A stretch of 7,298 nt of DNA from Kiritimatiellia bacterium. GTDB taxonomy: Bacteria > Verrucomicrobiota > Kiritimatiellia > RFP12 > UBA1067. The stretch lies in NCBI GenBank assembly GCA_017521065.1, contig JAFXEA010000231.1, positions 1-7,298 of the forward strand, in the 5' to 3' direction. Made by a program: the position numbers and the translations under genes. Shown here in pieces: positions 6,559-7,298 of the stretch (position 1 is the first letter of the stretch; every line of letters begins with the position of its first letter). The notes below the pieces were generated by a model. That model was not told the origin of the DNA. It searched no databases and saw only the letters and a list, made by a program, of their open reading frames with translations.

Positions 6559-6566
6559 TTTCGTTT

Positions 6567-6580
6567 TCCTTTTTTTTTTT
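6567..6580 (-). promoter_or_regulatory. A11 tract fused to the Shine-Dalgarno of the PEP-CTERM gene
   Basis: On the - strand, eleven consecutive A (6580-6570) run directly into GGA, forming AAGGA 8 nt before the ATG at 6558. The A-rich leader may aid ribosome loading. A homopolymer of this length is also prone to slippage, which here would change leader length but not the reading frame. Confidence 0.6.
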
Positions 6581-6587
6581 ATTTGGC

Positions 6588-6604
6588 CGACACACTATGT
6601 GTCG
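6588..6604. promoter_or_regulatory. Perfect 7-bp dyad upstream of the PEP-CTERM gene
   Basis: CGACACACTATGTGTCG: two perfect 7-bp arms with a 3-nt centre, between the stop of the 66-aa orphan and the A11 tract. On the - strand transcript the hairpin is followed by A residues rather than U, so it is not an intrinsic terminator for that strand. It may be an operator for the PEP-CTERM promoter or a 5' stabilising hairpin (inference). I could not identify convincing -35/-10 boxes. Confidence 0.4.
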
Positions 6605-6615
6605 CACAAAATTCC

Positions 6616-6816
6616 TTAGGGAGCCGCAAACGTAAGCGTTGTACCATTGCCAACGGCGTAATACCAAAAGCCTGATCCAACCTGAATGTCAGTTGCGGAC
6701 GGGACAAAATCTGCGTCCATCCAAGTATCGGTGTAGTCAATCGCACCCTCATTCCAACTAGGCTGATTTACATAGTAATAGGTGACGATGATATCGACGA
6801 GGATGTAATTCTTCAT
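6616..6816 (-). pseudogene. Orphan C-terminal module of a larger surface protein (probable remnant)
   Basis: The 66-codon frame lacks a signal peptide. From about residue 17 (NQPSWNEGAIDYTDTW) to the end (VGSGFWYYAVGNGTTLTFAAP) it is aromatic- and Gly-rich and beta-like, and it reads as the closing segment of a bigger secreted protein. The first 16 residues (MKNYILVDIIVTYYYV) do not form a proper signal sequence. The ATG at 6816 has no Shine-Dalgarno; the bases before it are the palindrome at 6820-6831, and an in-frame TGA lies 7 codons upstream. A good AAGGA-ATG pair exists further upstream (ATG at 6838) but opens only a 4-codon frame, one frame off. A truncated gene is the best reading; a genuine small protein cannot be excluded. 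Confidence 0.45.
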
Positions 6817-6819
6817 GAG

Positions 6820-6831
6820 GTTGTTAACAAC
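6820..6831. promoter_or_regulatory. Perfect 12-bp palindrome in the divergent intergenic region
   Basis: GTTGTTAACAAC is a perfect 12-bp palindrome between the - strand orphan and the + strand edge gene, with outer ATGA (6815-6818) and TCAT (6835-6838) echoing the symmetry with offset spacing. A dimeric regulator site is plausible. It lies where the ribosome binding site of the 66-codon frame should be. Confidence 0.4.
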
Positions 6832-6921
6832 AATTCATTTATTGTCCTTAATCACCGCTATGAAAAGGAAAGAAAATGCGGTGTAACGACGAGAGCAGGC
6901 CGCAGGCTTGTTGAAAAGGCG

Positions 6922-7298
6922 ATGTACTGGGTTGTGTCGGGAAGGGAGCCTTGGGAGGATGGTGGAGCTTTAAGGGGATATCAGTTTCCGGACAGAATAC
7001 TTCGGTTTATGAGGAGGGTCGATCCAGAGAATCGAGCGGCGGAAAGAGAGATTCTTTTGGAGAAGATGCATTCGTCTGTAAAGGAAAAGGGAAATGCCTC
7101 GAGACGGACATACTTTCTTGAAAATGTAGTAACGCGCTTTGCGGAGCGAGTTGGGATGAGCCGGCAGCGGGTGATGGCGAGGTTTCTTGATGACGGGGTG
7201 GTCGGCTGGCTCATGCGAAGCGTCGACAATGTAAAGGCGATTCAAGGTCGTGAGGCTGAGGCTCTTCTTCGAGGGCGCGTTTCAGATGCGGTCAGAGC
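6922..7298 (+). CDS. Unrecognised protein, partial at the right edge, probably frameshifted near its start
   Basis: An open frame of at least 125 codons from ATG 6922 that runs off the window. The product is soluble-looking, Arg/Glu-rich and helical, with a segment (about residues 73-84, ERVGMSRQRVMA) of helix-turn-helix-like character followed by FLDDGVVGWLM. I do not recognise the family. The ATG at 6922 has no well-placed Shine-Dalgarno. The best one, AAGGA (6865-6869), sits 6 nt before an ATG at 6876 that stops after 12 codons; removing one G from the GG at 6880-6881 would join that start to this frame and add an N-terminus ending AGRRLVEKA. Arg codons are AGA/AGG in 9 of 20 cases and CGA in 4, unlike the CGC/CGT-rich genes to the left, which hints at separate origin. 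Frames on the opposite strand here give low-complexity His/Pro/Arg peptides. Confidence 0.55.
   Translation, partial: MYWVVSGREPWEDGGALRGYQFPDRILRFMRRVDPENRAAEREILLEKMHSSVKEKGNASRRTYFLENVVTRFAERVGMSRQRVMARFLDDGVVGWLMRSVDNVKAIQGREAEALLRGRVSDAVR

Noticed and set aside
6404..6667. 87-codon - strand frame overlapping the PEP-CTERM start
   Set aside because: It overlaps the well-supported signal peptide and ribosome binding site in another frame and translates the A-tract as a Lys/Glu/Asn run; a shadow.
6970..7245. 91- and 82-codon - strand frames at the right edge
   Set aside because: Both are antisense to the longer + strand frame, and their translations (for example RHHPLPAHP) look like antisense products rather than proteins.

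Overview
The window looks like a chromosomal segment from a Kiritimatiellota/Verrucomicrobiota-type bacterium. This rests mainly on a 183-aa exported protein with a PEP-CTERM sorting tail of the style common in that group (VPEPTSD, a short hydrophobic segment, then RRRRA). A secreted GH36 alpha-galactosidase of the Bacteroides-like subtype and a DnaQ-fold exonuclease of a style I associate with the PVC superphylum fit this. The taxonomic call is inference; no rRNA or other marker is present.

Left part, + strand (2-4687): the 3' end of secF (Sec translocon accessory subunit) is followed by a tight three-gene run. It holds an NAD+ synthetase made only of the synthetase domain (nadE), a short SurA/PrsA-N-like chaperone-domain protein without a PPIase domain, and a DEDDh 3'-5' exonuclease. 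The gaps are 5 and 16 nt, so co-transcription is likely. A 90-nt leader carrying a clean 6+6 bp dyad then leads into a signal-peptide-bearing GH36 alpha-galactosidase with a full set of catalytic motifs, presumably exported to act on raffinose-type oligosaccharides or galactomannan side chains.

Right part, - strand (6816-4748): a group of genes for exported or membrane proteins converges on the galactosidase gene. In transcription order these are a 66-aa orphan that looks like the C-terminal end of a larger surface protein, the PEP-CTERM protein, a strong GAAA-capped hairpin, a 318-aa single-pass membrane protein with a GspF-N-like cytoplasmic domain and a proline-rich extracytoplasmic part, and a 67-aa secreted protein. 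The last two are 17 nt apart. I infer an envelope- or surface-related function; no enzyme motif is visible.

Right edge, + strand (6876-7298): an unrecognised, Arg/Glu-rich reading frame runs off the window. Its codon use (AGA, AGG, CGA for Arg) differs from the other genes. Its best Shine-Dalgarno/ATG lies one frame off, which suggests a frameshift in a GG dinucleotide. It is divergent from the 66-aa orphan, with a perfect 12-bp palindrome between them. This edge looks like the boundary of an accessory segment. I see no CRISPR array, tRNA, rRNA or transposase, and no clearly new multi-gene system. The most promising items are the - strand exported-protein locus and the divergent junction at its upstream end.
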